NCBI RefSeq assembly: GCF_019396385.1
Contig: NZ_JAHKRN010000002.1
Location: forward strand, 62,001 to 126,000
Reading direction: 5' to 3'
DNA: 64,000 nucleotides
Source: Nonomuraea harbinensis
Lineage (GTDB): Bacteria; Actinomycetota; Actinomycetes; Streptosporangiales; Streptosporangiaceae
How positions within the stretch are numbered: position 1 is the first letter of the stretch; the number at the start of each line of letters is the position of its first letter. The position numbers and the translations under genes are program-made. This document shows, one piece after another, positions 1 to 8,295 of this stretch. A model generated the notes under the pieces. That model was given only the letters and a program-made list of their open reading frames with translations, made no database searches and was not told the DNA's origin.

Positions 1-20
1 GCAGTGCACCTGACGCTTTC

Positions 21-106
21 GATTGTCGCCCTTGCCGACATCGCAGTCACCTTGAGGACGCGAACGGACACGGAGTGTGTCCGTCACTGCTCTTGATTGT
101 CGCCCT
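21..106. repeat. Short direct repeat and hairpin at left edge
   Basis: The 12-mer GATTGTCGCCCT occurs at 21-32 and 95-106 (period 74), inside a longer imperfect match. Between the copies is an inverted repeat with 8-bp arms (ACGGACAC at 64-71, GTGTCCGT at 77-84, 5-nt loop). The two elements precede the ATPase gene and may be a promoter or terminator region; no function is assigned. Confidence 0.5.
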
Positions 107-171
107 CCGCGACCGCGCAGGCATGCCCTCTACTGGAATCCATGCGCTTTCGGCGGAGTGAGGGATGGGAC

Positions 172-630
172 ATGGCGGAGACGGTTGTGGTGGCGGATCG
201 CTCACACTCTCTCGGGCGGAGCCTGGTCTGGCGGCTCCGCGACGATGCGCGGGCGGTGGGTGATGCCCGCGACCTCCTCCGGCGTGCGCTCCTGCTGGTC
301 GGCCTGCGGCGTGATCTCGTGGACGACGCGGTTCTGATGGTCAGCGAGCTGGTCACCAACGCGGTGCTGTACGGTGCCGCGCCGTACGAGCTGGTGGTAC
401 GGGTCGATCCGGCCGAAGTGGTCTGCATGGTGGTCGACGCCGGGGCCGTTCGCCCGACACGTCGGGGTACGGATGCTCAGGCCGAGAACGGCCGAGGGCT
501 GCTGATCGTGGCGGAGCTGTCGGCCGGTCTCTACGGCTGCATCCCACAGACGTTCGCCACGTGCCCGGGGGTGGAGGGAAAGGCGACCTGGTTCGCACTG
601 CCCCGCACGGAGGACCGGCGACGAGCATAG
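172..630 (+). CDS. Anti-sigma-factor-like ATP-binding protein (HATPase_c)
   Basis: A 152-residue soluble protein of the GHKL/anti-sigma regulatory (RsbW/SpoIIAB-like) type that is very common in actinomycetes. The N box is visible around residues 57-68 (VSELVTNAVLYG, with Glu59 and Asn63), followed by a degenerate G1 box (VVDAGAV) and a G2 box (ENGRGLLIV). There is no other domain. The family binds ATP and usually sequesters a sigma factor or another regulator; the partner here is unknown, since no sigma or anti-anti-sigma gene is adjacent. The ATG at 172 is preferred because a purine-rich GAGGGATGGGA lies just upstream; a TTG at 97 would add 25 residues of poor quality. Confidence 0.8.
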   Translation: MAETVVVADRSHSLGRSLVWRLRDDARAVGDARDLLRRALLLVGLRRDLVDDAVLMVSELVTNAVLYGAAPYELVVRVDPAEVVCMVVDAGAVRPTRRGTDAQAENGRGLLIVAELSAGLYGCIPQTFATCPGVEGKATWFALPRTEDRRRA

Positions 631-878
631 ACACAGGAAGTATCACGGCCTCCACGTTGCGCCTCTGCGGGAGGATCATGAACGCCTCGAATGGGCGACG
701 CCAGCCGCCCGGTGCTGGCAGGTTCGGGTGCGCCGCCACACGTGTAGCCGTTGCGGGCCCTGCTACGAGTTCTGCGTCGCGGCCGGGCCCGCCTTCGTTG
801 GGCGTTCCACCGATGGCGTGATCTACGAGACGGCTTTGGACGGCTGCTGTCTAGGGGCGGCAGCGAGTGATGTAGGCG

Positions 879-1589
879 GTGTGGGTTGTCGGTGAGATCG
901 GCTTGGATGGCCCTGTGTCCGTCCATGAAGTTGTCCGTGAACTGCCTGGCATCGCGATGGTGCGAGATCGCTCCCGTGCCCTGGCCATGCTGGATGCGAT
1001 CATGAGCCCCGAGTGGGAGTCTCGGTTCTACTCGTTCAATTGTCGGTGGTCGCCCAGCGAGGAGATGGCCTCGATGCGTGACGGCTGCGGGAACGAGTAT
1101 TCGATCATCTTCTCGTCGGCAGGTGCGTTCGCGCGAGGCTTCGACCACGAGTCCCCGATGAGTCCGTATCGCACTGATCCTCCAGCACCCTGGCCCGGCC
1201 TGTTCGAAACGGTGCCGGAGGTGTTTCGTGCCCTGATCACGGAGCCTGCGTTCAGCGACGAGATAGGGACGCCCATGGCGACAGTTTGCTTCTGGCGCGA
1301 GCGTGGCGACGTGGAGTGGAAGAGCGGCGCAATTCAGAGCCTGCCCACGGGGATCAATGACGACGGCAGCGCTGAGTTGCTGTTCGACGTTCTGCTCGAC
1401 GGCAGACCGGAGGCGTATCAGCAGTTCGCGCAGGAGCATTACGAGGTCGCGGTGGACCTTGAGGCGGTGCGATGGGTCTATGCGCTCCGGCCTTTGACGC
1501 GGAGTGTCGTGTCCGCGCTAAGTCCAGAGGTCGATCTCGCTGGTCTTGAAGAAGGCCGGGTTGAGATCGGATATCCCTTCAGAGCGTGA
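879..1589 (+). CDS. Uncharacterised protein, 236 aa
   Basis: I do not recognise the family. The product is acidic, soluble-looking and rich in Trp and Phe, without a signal peptide or membrane segment. It reads as a globular protein (central part with EMASMRDGCGNEYSIIF, C-terminal part with VRWVYALRPLTRSVVSALS). The open frame uses GTG at 879. An internal ATG at 957 is also possible, because no strong ribosome site supports the GTG. GC content and third-position bias are visibly lower than in the rest of the window, which suggests an accessory gene. About 250 bases upstream (631-878) hold no gene. Confidence 0.6.
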   Translation: MWVVGEIGLDGPVSVHEVVRELPGIAMVRDRSRALAMLDAIMSPEWESRFYSFNCRWSPSEEMASMRDGCGNEYSIIFSSAGAFARGFDHESPMSPYRTDPPAPWPGLFETVPEVFRALITEPAFSDEIGTPMATVCFWRERGDVEWKSGAIQSLPTGINDDGSAELLFDVLLDGRPEAYQQFAQEHYEVAVDLEAVRWVYALRPLTRSVVSALSPEVDLAGLEEGRVEIGYPFRA

Positions 1590-1751
1590 GGAGCGCAGAC
1601 TGGGGCTGGCTATCAGTGCCGGTTCGGGGAGGTGTCACTTCGATGAGGGGGCTGCCGTGTCGAGTCCGCGTGTCGTAGGTTCGGCAGGAGTGGGATCTCG
1701 GCGAACCGGGACAGCAGCCGGCCCATAAAGAGGACTGAGGGCGGATGACAT

Positions 1752-2849
1752 CTACAAGGTGATGGCGTTCTTGGCGCGGTCGAGCGACTCCTCCGAGGCG
1801 GGCCCGCCCGGGTTCTCGGTCGCCAGCGCCTGGTTGAGCTCGACGAAGGGACGCATGCGCGTCTCGTACCGGATAAGCGCCGTCGCGTGGTCGGCGGCGG
1901 CGAGTTCGGCGGCGAGCACGTACGCGCCGACGAGGGCAAGGCTGGTGCCCTGGCCCGACAGCGGCGAGGCGCAGTAGCCGGCGTCGCCGAGGAGCGTCAC
2001 CCGGCCGCGCGACCAGGAGTCCATCCGCACCTGCGCCATCGCGTCGAAGTAGAAGTCCGGCGCCGTCTCCATGGCCGCGAGCAGCTTGGGCACCTCCCAG
2101 CGCAGCCCGCCGCACCGCTCGGCGACGAGCCGGCGCTGGGCGTCGAGGTCGCGGTGGTCGTACGGTACAGGATCGGACTCGAAGCCCAGGTTGACTCGCA
2201 GTTCGGTGTTGTCGCGCACGGGGTAGACGCCGCCGCCGGCCTGGCCCTCGCGGATCCAGACCTGCCAGTCGTCCAGGCCGAGGAAGTTGTCGGCGGTGAA
2301 GATCGACAGGTAGGTGCCGAGGTGGTGGACGAACTCCTCCTCGGGGCCGAACGCCAGCCGCCGCACCGTGGAGTGCAGCCCGTCGGCGCCCACGACCAGG
2401 TCGAAGGTCCGCGGCCCGCCCTTCTCGAACGTCGCGCGCACGCCGTGCTCGTCCTGCTCCAGCGCGGTGATCGAGTCGTCGAAGACATACTCGACGTCCT
2501 GCCTGGTCCGGTCGTACAGGAGGGTGGTCAAGTCCTCGCGCAGCAGCTCGATGTCGTCGTTGTCGAGACGGCCGCTGCTGATGGCGTGCTCGGTGGATCG
2601 CATGATCTCGTTGCCGTCGCCGTCCAGCATGGACATACCACGCATCCGGGTGCGTACCTCGCGCAGCGGGGTCAGCAGGCCCATCCGGTCGACCACGTCG
2701 AGGGCCACGCCGCGGATGTCGATGGCCTGACCGCCGGCGCGCGGCGCGGGCGCCCGCTCGACGACGGTGGGGGTGATGCCGTGGCGGCGTAGCCAGTAGG
2801 CGAGGGCAGGGCCGGCGACGCTCGCGCCGGAAATGAGGACGGTGGTCAT
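1752..2849 (-). CDS. FAD-dependent monooxygenase (PHBH/TetX-like)
   Basis: A 365-residue class A flavoprotein monooxygenase. The N-terminal Rossmann motif is GASVAGPALAYWL (residues 8-20), the DG motif is VVGADGLHSTVRR in the middle, and the GD motif near the C-terminus is GDAGYCASPLSGQGTSLA. No membrane anchor is present. Such enzymes hydroxylate aromatic substrates or drugs with NAD(P)H and O2; TetX, RebC and tetracycline-type oxygenases are relatives, and the substrate cannot be read from sequence. AAGGAG sits 7 bases before the ATG. The gene is divergent from the GntR-TetR fusion regulator and has its own visible promoter in the shared region, so it is the likely regulated target. Confidence 0.85.
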   Translation of the reverse strand: MTTVLISGASVAGPALAYWLRRHGITPTVVERAPAPRAGGQAIDIRGVALDVVDRMGLLTPLREVRTRMRGMSMLDGDGNEIMRSTEHAISSGRLDNDDIELLREDLTTLLYDRTRQDVEYVFDDSITALEQDEHGVRATFEKGGPRTFDLVVGADGLHSTVRRLAFGPEEEFVHHLGTYLSIFTADNFLGLDDWQVWIREGQAGGGVYPVRDNTELRVNLGFESDPVPYDHRDLDAQRRLVAERCGGLRWEVPKLLAAMETAPDFYFDAMAQVRMDSWSRGRVTLLGDAGYCASPLSGQGTSLALVGAYVLAAELAAADHATALIRYETRMRPFVELNQALATENPGGPASEESLDRAKNAITL

Positions 2850-2884
2850 GTCTCGCTCCTTGTGTTGCGGTCTTCGCGGACCTG

Positions 2885-2913
2885 AATGTACAGCGTACTA
2901 ATTGCAAGTACAA
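2885..2913 (-). promoter_or_regulatory. Promoter of the FAD monooxygenase gene
   Basis: On the minus strand TTGTAC (2913-2908) and TACATT (2890-2885) are separated by exactly 17 bases, close to a housekeeping sigma consensus and unusually AT-rich for this genome. The spacer contains GTAC-rich inverted sequence (TGTACAGCGTAC on the plus strand), a possible repressor site. Confidence 0.6.
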
Positions 2914-2931
2914 CGCTTTGACCTGCGTTTA

Positions 2932-2976
2932 TGTACTAGGACAGCGAGGGCTGTGCTAGTTTCTGTGCTAGTACAG
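2932..2976. promoter_or_regulatory. Operator repeats for the GntR-TetR fusion regulator
   Basis: CTGTGCTAGT is directly repeated at 2951-2960 and 2963-2972. The second copy extends to CTGTGCTAGTACAG (2963-2976), a near-palindrome. TGTACTAGGACAG at 2932-2944 is the same motif in inverse orientation with one mismatch. The motif contains the GTAC core typical of GntR-family (YtrA-like) operators and lies between the regulator start (2996) and its divergent neighbour, so autoregulation plus control of the monooxygenase is the simple reading. Confidence 0.6.
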
Positions 2977-2995
2977 ATGGACGAAGGAGCAGGTC

Positions 2996-4030
2996 GTGAC
3001 CGATCCCACTGGGCCGCCCTATCTGCGCATCGCCGCGGAGATCCGCCGGAGCATCGCCGACGGCCGGCTCAGGCCGGGGGACCGGGTGCCGTCCACCCGC
3101 CAGATCGCCAGGGAGCACGGGGTGGCGCTCGCCACGGCCACCAAGGTCCTCAACCGCCTGCGTGACGAAGGGCTCGTGCACGCCCGCCCCCGCGCCGGCA
3201 CGATCGTCGCCGCCCCAGCCGCCCCAGCCGCCCCAGCCGCCCCAGCCGCCCCTCCCGCCCTCGGCAGCACGGGGGAGACCACCGGAACCCGCGACCCCGG
3301 CGATCACGCCGGCCGGGACCGGCCGCGGCGGCGCGGGCCGCGGCCGTCCGGGCAGCCCGACGGCGAGCTGAGCCGGGACCGCGTCGTGCGCGCCTCGATC
3401 GAGCTGGCCGACGCCGAAGGGCTGGACGCGCTGTCCATGCGCGGCGTCGCCGCACGGCTCGGCGTGGCGACCATGACCATCTACCGCTACGTCGCGGGCA
3501 AGGAGGAGCTGGTCCTCCTCATGGCTGACGCCGCGTTCGGCGAGCTGGGCTATCCGGGCGAGCCGCGAGCCGGGTGGCGGGCCCAGATCGAGCGCGCGGC
3601 GCGCACCCTGTGGGCGGTGCATCGCCGCCATCCGTGGCTCGCCCAGCTCAACTCGCTCTTCCGGCCGCTGCCGCTGTCCAACCTGCTGGCCCACGGCGAG
3701 CAGCTGCTCGCCGCGCTGGAGAGCCTCGGCCTGGACGAGACGACCAGGATGGACCTCCAGGCGGTGATCTACAGCCACGTCCAGGGCCTGGCCGTCCACC
3801 TCGAACGCGAGGTCCTGGCCGAGGCCGCCACCGGCCTGTCTGAGGAGCAGTGGATGGAGAGCCAGGGGCCCGCCCTCGGGTCGATCGCCGCGACCGGCGC
3901 CTATCCGGCCTTCTCGCGGCTCATGGCCGCGTTCGGCCGCGACGGCTACGACCTCGACCTCGACCGGCTGTTCGAGCTGGGCCTGCGCACCCTCCTTGAC
4001 GGCCTGACGGTGCTCGTGGAGGAGCCCTGA
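2996..4030 (+). CDS. GntR-TetR fusion transcriptional regulator
   Basis: A 344-residue regulator with two DNA-binding modules. Residues 8-72 are a GntR winged helix (IRRSIADGRLRPGDRVPSTR and a following recognition helix). Residues 73-125 are an Ala-Pro and then Arg-rich linker encoded partly by a 9-bp tandem repeat. Residues 126-172 are a TetR-type helix-turn-helix (VAARLGVATMTIYRYVAGKE), followed by a TetR_C ligand domain of about 165 residues. This architecture is known in actinomycetes but is uncommon. The start is GTG with GAAGGAGCAGG upstream. Operator-like repeats in the divergent region and the adjacent flavin monooxygenase suggest a ligand-inducible resistance or catabolic switch. 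Confidence 0.85.
   Translation: MTDPTGPPYLRIAAEIRRSIADGRLRPGDRVPSTRQIAREHGVALATATKVLNRLRDEGLVHARPRAGTIVAAPAAPAAPAAPAAPPALGSTGETTGTRDPGDHAGRDRPRRRGPRPSGQPDGELSRDRVVRASIELADAEGLDALSMRGVAARLGVATMTIYRYVAGKEELVLLMADAAFGELGYPGEPRAGWRAQIERAARTLWAVHRRHPWLAQLNSLFRPLPLSNLLAHGEQLLAALESLGLDETTRMDLQAVIYSHVQGLAVHLEREVLAEAATGLSEEQWMESQGPALGSIAATGAYPAFSRLMAAFGRDGYDLDLDRLFELGLRTLLDGLTVLVEEP
3212..3247 (+). repeat. Four exact 9-bp tandem repeats (GCCCCAGCC)
   Basis: Four uninterrupted copies of GCCCCAGCC encode the Ala-Pro linker of the GntR-TetR fusion. The repeat is in frame, so copy-number change would alter linker length by 3 residues per unit without breaking the gene. Confidence 0.9.
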
Positions 4031-4133
4031 CAACACGGAAGGTCACGAATGGGATCGATGTCTTGATCGGCCCGACGCCGGGCTGTTAGACAGGGGCAGC
4101 GGTTGCTCAGGCCCGAGGAACGGTGGTCCCCCC

Positions 4134-5033
4134 ATGCAGCAGTCCGTTCTCACCACAGTCATGCTCCCCGCCGCGCTCGCACTGATCATGTTCGGGCTGG
4201 GGCTGTCCCTCACCCTCGGCGACTTCGCCCGCGTGGCGACCCGGCCCAAGGCCGTGATCGTGGCCCTGGTCGCCCAGGTGCTCGTGCTGCCCGCCGCCTG
4301 CTTCGGCCTGGTCGTGCTGTTCGGCCTGGACCCGCTGCTCGCCGTCGGGATGATGCTGCTCGCCGCCTCACCGGGCGGGACGACGGCCAACCTCTACAGC
4401 CACCTGTTCGGCGGCGACGTGGCGCTCAACATCACCCTCACCGCCGTCAACTCTGTCCTGGCCGCCTTCACGCTGCCCGTGGTCGTCAACCTGTCGCTGA
4501 ACCACTTCCTCGGCGACGGCCAGGACATCGGGCTTCAGGCGGACAAGGTGGTGCAGGTCTTCGCGATCGTGCTGGTGCCCGTCGTGATCGGCATGCTCGT
4601 ACGGCGGCTCAGCGTGCGGTTCGCCGACCGGATGGACAAGCCGGTCAGGATCCTGTCGGCGCTGGTGCTTGCGGCGGTCATCGTCGGGGCGATCGTGCAG
4701 GAGCGGGAGCGGCTGGGCGGCTACATCGCCGCCGTCGGGCTGGTGGCGCTGCTGTTCAGCGTGATCAGCCTGACCGTGGGCTACTGGCTGCCCCGCCTGT
4801 TCAAGGTGGAGCGGCGGCAGGCGATCGCGTCCGGGATGGAGATCGGCATCCACAACAGCACGCTGGCCATCACGATCGCGCTGAGCCCCTCGCTGCTGGC
4901 CAACTCGACGATGGCGGTGCCGCCCGCCGTCTACGGGGTGCTGATGTTCGGCACCACGCTGGTCTTCGGCTATCTCGTACGACGCCGCGCCGGCCTCGCC
5001 GAACCCGAGGAGCGCCTGCCGGCGGAAGCCTGA
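4134..5033 (+). CDS. Bile acid:sodium symporter family (BASS/SBF) transporter
   Basis: A 299-residue polytopic membrane protein with about nine hydrophobic helices. It carries the SBF-family pattern: LALIMFGLGLSLTLGDF at the N-terminus, AASPGGTTANLYSHLFGGD in the middle (the conserved SPGG segment), and GMEIGIHNSTLAITIALS near the C-terminus (the conserved E-x-G-x-(Q/H)-N-x-x-L region). Family members take up organic anions, bile acids, pantoate or similar solutes with sodium. The substrate is not evident. It is transcribed alone between the regulator and a small membrane protein gene. Confidence 0.85.
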   Translation: MQQSVLTTVMLPAALALIMFGLGLSLTLGDFARVATRPKAVIVALVAQVLVLPAACFGLVVLFGLDPLLAVGMMLLAASPGGTTANLYSHLFGGDVALNITLTAVNSVLAAFTLPVVVNLSLNHFLGDGQDIGLQADKVVQVFAIVLVPVVIGMLVRRLSVRFADRMDKPVRILSALVLAAVIVGAIVQERERLGGYIAAVGLVALLFSVISLTVGYWLPRLFKVERRQAIASGMEIGIHNSTLAITIALSPSLLANSTMAVPPAVYGVLMFGTTLVFGYLVRRRAGLAEPEERLPAEA

Positions 5034-5111
5034 GCGTCCGCCGGGAAGGCGACCGCCGGTCAGCCGTCAGGAGGACGACCACCGGCGCGTCCCCGCCCTA
5101 ACTTGGGCGGA

Positions 5112-5786
5112 ATGTTAGGCAACCCCGTGACTTTCCGCCGCACCGCGGCGGGCATCCTGCTCATCCTGGCCCCGCTGCTCCAGGCCGTCGCCGTCGTCGT
5201 CGACCCCGGCACCTGGGGCGACGACAGGGAAGCCGTCAGCTTCGGCGACAACCCGGCGCTGGCCCAGCTCCAGTCGGTGCTCTACCACTGGAGCTGGATC
5301 CTCATGGCCTTGGCCGCCCTCGGGCTCGTCCATCTCACCCGGCGCAAGGCCACCGCCTTCGGCCACGTGACCGGTGCCTTCACGGTCGTCGGCTACATCT
5401 CGGCCTCGGCCCTGCTGATGAGCGACCCCGTCGAGTGGTGGCTGGGACAGCGGTACCCGCCGGAGGAGTCACAGCGGATCATGGAGGAGATGCTCGGCCT
5501 GCCCGGCGTCATCTGGGGCTTCCAGCTGCCATGGTTGCTCTTCGGGACCCTCGGGCTGCCCCTGCTGACCGCGGCGGTGTGGCGGGCCGGGTTCGTCGGT
5601 TGGTGGGTTCCCGCGCTGGTCGCCGGCGGGTACGTGCTGTCCTTCCCGGTGCCGTACGGACCGCTGACAGCGGTCTTCTGGACCCTGCCCGTCATCGGTC
5701 TCGGCTGGACGGGGCTGAAGATCCTCCGCATGGGGGACGTGGCGTGGGCCGCGTACTATCCGGCGGCCGTGCGGGCCGACGCCTGA
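5112..5786 (+). CDS. Uncharacterised membrane protein, 224 aa
   Basis: An integral membrane protein with about six hydrophobic helices (the first at AAGILLILAPLLQAVAVVV, others near residues 60-76, 90-105, 140-160, 170-190 and 195-212). No known catalytic motif is visible. It resembles the many DUF-type small membrane proteins of actinomycetes, and I cannot assign a family. ATG at 5112 is chosen; a TTG nine bases upstream is in frame. It follows the BASS transporter by 78 bases on the same strand, so they could be cotranscribed. Confidence 0.65.
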   Translation: MLGNPVTFRRTAAGILLILAPLLQAVAVVVDPGTWGDDREAVSFGDNPALAQLQSVLYHWSWILMALAALGLVHLTRRKATAFGHVTGAFTVVGYISASALLMSDPVEWWLGQRYPPEESQRIMEEMLGLPGVIWGFQLPWLLFGTLGLPLLTAAVWRAGFVGWWVPALVAGGYVLSFPVPYGPLTAVFWTLPVIGLGWTGLKILRMGDVAWAAYYPAAVRADA

Positions 5787-5809
5787 GACCCGGGGGCTTA
5801 CGCGGTGAA

Positions 5810-5884
5810 GGGCGGAGGCGGTGGTCCCGCCGCCGCCGGCGGCCCTCGTCAGGGGACGCGGCTCGGCGGCGGGCGCCTCCGCCC
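5810..5884. terminator. Large inverted repeat between convergent genes
   Basis: GGGCGGAGGCG (5810-5820) pairs with CGCCTCCGCCC (5874-5884), and an inner CCGCCGCCG/CGGCGGCGG pair extends the structure. It lies between convergently transcribed genes and is a plausible bidirectional terminator without a U tract. The remaining bases up to 5998 hold no gene. Confidence 0.5.
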
Positions 5885-5998
5885 TCCCGGCCCCTGGGAG
5901 TCAGGACCTCCGCGAAGCGCCACCTCGCGTACCCCGCACGCTAACCACGGGCGGCCGGTCGAGTCTGTGCAGGAATACGCGGAACGGGCATCACAGGC

Positions 5999-8212
5999 TC
6001 ACGCCTTCACGGAGAGCGAGGACGACACCGGCGGCAGCATGTGCACCCGCGCCGAGCCGATGTCGAAGTAGAGCCCCACCAGCTTCAGCCGGCCCGCGCG
6101 GACCTGGTCGTCGACCTTCCGGTAGGTGCGCAGGTTGTCCAGCTGCTGCTGCACGTTGACCTTGCAGAGCAGGTCGAGCGCGTCGGCGTCGAGCCGGTCG
6201 CCCGCGGTCTCGATGAACCTCGCCAGGCTGTGGTTGCCGTGACGCAGCCAGCGCCGCATCGACGGCAGGCTGCCCGCCTTCACCCCGCCGCTCAGCAGCC
6301 CGGCCATCGCCCCGCAGCCCGAGTGGCCGCACACCGTGATCGTGTGCACGCCCAGCACCTGCGTCGCGTACTCGATCGCCGCCCCCATCGAGTCGTCGTG
6401 CGGCTCGGTCCCGCGGCGCGGCACCAGGTTGCCGATGTTGCGCACGGTGAACAGGTCTCCCGGGCCGCTCGCGGTGATCAGGCTCGGCACGATCCGCGAG
6501 TCCGCGCACGTGATGAACAGGTGTGTCGGCTGCTGCTTGCGCGCCAGCTCGGTGAAGATGGGCCGCACCAGCGGAGCCGTACGCCGGTGGAACTCCCGCG
6601 CGCCCTCGGTGAGCCGGCAGTCGGCCTGGCCGGGCGTGCCGTGCGGCGGCTCCACCCGCTGTGAGGCGCGGGAGCGGCGGTGCGCCCACGGCAGCCACGA
6701 CCGGTCTGGGCCGCTCGACAGGGTCTTCGCCGGATACATGCGCACCCCGCTGGCCGCCATCGCATACCACTCGTCGTGCAGCTCGTCGATGTCGACCGTG
6801 CCGCCGAGCCGTTCGTGGTCCAGCCGCCACGCGTGGATCGCCTCGAAGGCGGCGTTGTCCATGAAGTCGATGTTGAGGTCCAGGTCCACCGGAGCCCCGG
6901 CGGGGATGGCGCGCAGCTCCTGCGTCAGCCTCGGCACGCCGAGGAACGTGAGCGAGCCGGAGATCGTCGCGTGGTAGCGGCCGTCGGGCAGCTGCCGCGT
7001 CCGCACCGTCACCCCCGTCAGCCTGCGCAGCGCCAGCAGCGCCGCCAGCGCCAGCCCGAACAGCACGCCCTCGGCCAGCCCGAGCAGGATCACCGCCGCC
7101 ATGGTCACGATGTAGACCGGCACCTCGCCATGGCCGTGGACCTTGCGGATGTGGCCCAGGTTGACCATCTGCACGCCGATGAACACCAGCAGCGCCGCCA
7201 GCGCCTCGATCGGGATCAGCTGGATCGACCACCCGAACCCGATCGCGAACACCAGCACCCACACCCCGTGCAGGATCGTCGAGACCCGGCTGCGGGCGCC
7301 CGCCCGCGCGTTCGTGGTGCTCCGCACGATCACGCCCGCCAGCGGCAGCCCGCCCAGCGCCCCGGACACCATGTTGGCCACGCCCTGCCCCGTCAGCTCC
7401 TGGTCGAGGTCGGCGCGCGGCCCGGTGTGCATGCTGTCGACCGCCACCGAGCACAGCAGCGACTCCACCCCGGCCAGCAGCGCCACCAGCAGCACCGCCG
7501 CCACGACCATGTGCCAGTCGCCCTGCGGCAGCACCGGGAACGCCCACTCGGTGAACGCGCCGGACAGGTCGATGCGGGTGACGTCCCAGCCGAACGCCCA
7601 GGCCGTGACCGCCGCGACGAGCAGCGCCGCCAGCGGCGCGGGCACCACCTTGACCTGCTTGGGCAGCCGCATCCAGAGCGCGAGCACCCCGATCGTCAGC
7701 ATCCCGACCGCGATCTTGTGGCCGTGCGGCTCGACGAGCTGGCCGGGCAGCTCGATGATGTTGGCCAGCGCCGAACGCTGCGGGCTGCCGCCGAGCACCA
7801 CGTGCAACTGCGACAGCGCGATCACCACGCCCACCCCGGCCAGCATGCCGTGCACGACCGCGGGGGAGACCGCCAGCGCCGCCCTGGCCGCCCGGAACAC
7901 CCCCAGCAGGAGCTGCACCGCCCCCGCCAGCAAGGTGATCATGCAGGTGGCCCGCCAGCCGTAGGTCTGCACCAGGTCGGCCACCACCAGCGACAGGCCG
8001 GCCGCTGGGCCGCTCACCTGGACGGCGGAGCCGCCCAGCGCGCCCGCGACCACGCCGCCCACCACAGCGGCGATCAGCCCCGAGGCGAGCGGGGCGCCCG
8101 AGGCCATCGCGACGCCCAGCGAGAGGGGCACCGCGACGAGGAAGACCACGATCGAAGCGGGCACATCATGGCGGAGTGTGCTCAGCAGGCTACTCTGCGT
8201 AAGGCGGACCAT
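5999..8212 (-). CDS. SulP family anion transporter fused to beta-carbonic anhydrase
   Basis: A 737-residue membrane protein. Residues 1 to about 390 are the SulP transporter core with 10-12 helices (AVPLSLGVAMASG and GGLPLAGVIVRSTTNARAGA are typical). A STAS-like segment follows (about 410-490). Residues of about 530-737 are a complete beta-carbonic anhydrase with zinc ligands Cys569, Asp571 (CADSR), His630 and Cys633 (HSGCG). Known fusions of this kind probably take up bicarbonate or sulfate and couple it to CO2/bicarbonate interconversion. ATG at 8212 is chosen; a TTG six bases upstream is possible. A hairpin overlaps the start region. Confidence 0.93.
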   Translation of the reverse strand: MVRLTQSSLLSTLRHDVPASIVVFLVAVPLSLGVAMASGAPLASGLIAAVVGGVVAGALGGSAVQVSGPAAGLSLVVADLVQTYGWRATCMITLLAGAVQLLLGVFRAARAALAVSPAVVHGMLAGVGVVIALSQLHVVLGGSPQRSALANIIELPGQLVEPHGHKIAVGMLTIGVLALWMRLPKQVKVVPAPLAALLVAAVTAWAFGWDVTRIDLSGAFTEWAFPVLPQGDWHMVVAAVLLVALLAGVESLLCSVAVDSMHTGPRADLDQELTGQGVANMVSGALGGLPLAGVIVRSTTNARAGARSRVSTILHGVWVLVFAIGFGWSIQLIPIEALAALLVFIGVQMVNLGHIRKVHGHGEVPVYIVTMAAVILLGLAEGVLFGLALAALLALRRLTGVTVRTRQLPDGRYHATISGSLTFLGVPRLTQELRAIPAGAPVDLDLNIDFMDNAAFEAIHAWRLDHERLGGTVDIDELHDEWYAMAASGVRMYPAKTLSSGPDRSWLPWAHRRSRASQRVEPPHGTPGQADCRLTEGAREFHRRTAPLVRPIFTELARKQQPTHLFITCADSRIVPSLITASGPGDLFTVRNIGNLVPRRGTEPHDDSMGAAIEYATQVLGVHTITVCGHSGCGAMAGLLSGGVKAGSLPSMRRWLRHGNHSLARFIETAGDRLDADALDLLCKVNVQQQLDNLRTYRKVDDQVRAGRLKLVGLYFDIGSARVHMLPPVSSSLSVKA

Positions 8213-8216
8213 GCGC

Positions 8217-8263
8217 AAACCCTAGCGGGGCCGACCCTCATTTGAGTGGCCCGCTAGGGGTTT
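8217..8263 (-). terminator. Hairpin abutting the SulP start
   Basis: Left arm AAACCCTAGCGGGGCC (8217-8232) and right arm GGCCCGCTAGGGGTTT (8248-8263) pair over 14-16 positions with a one-base bulge. It lies between two minus-strand genes. It could terminate the upstream transcript, or fold over the SulP leader, because it ends within 5 bases of the ATG. Confidence 0.6.
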
Positions 8264-8295
8264 TACGGATTCCTGTCTCGCTCCCGCGACGCCGA

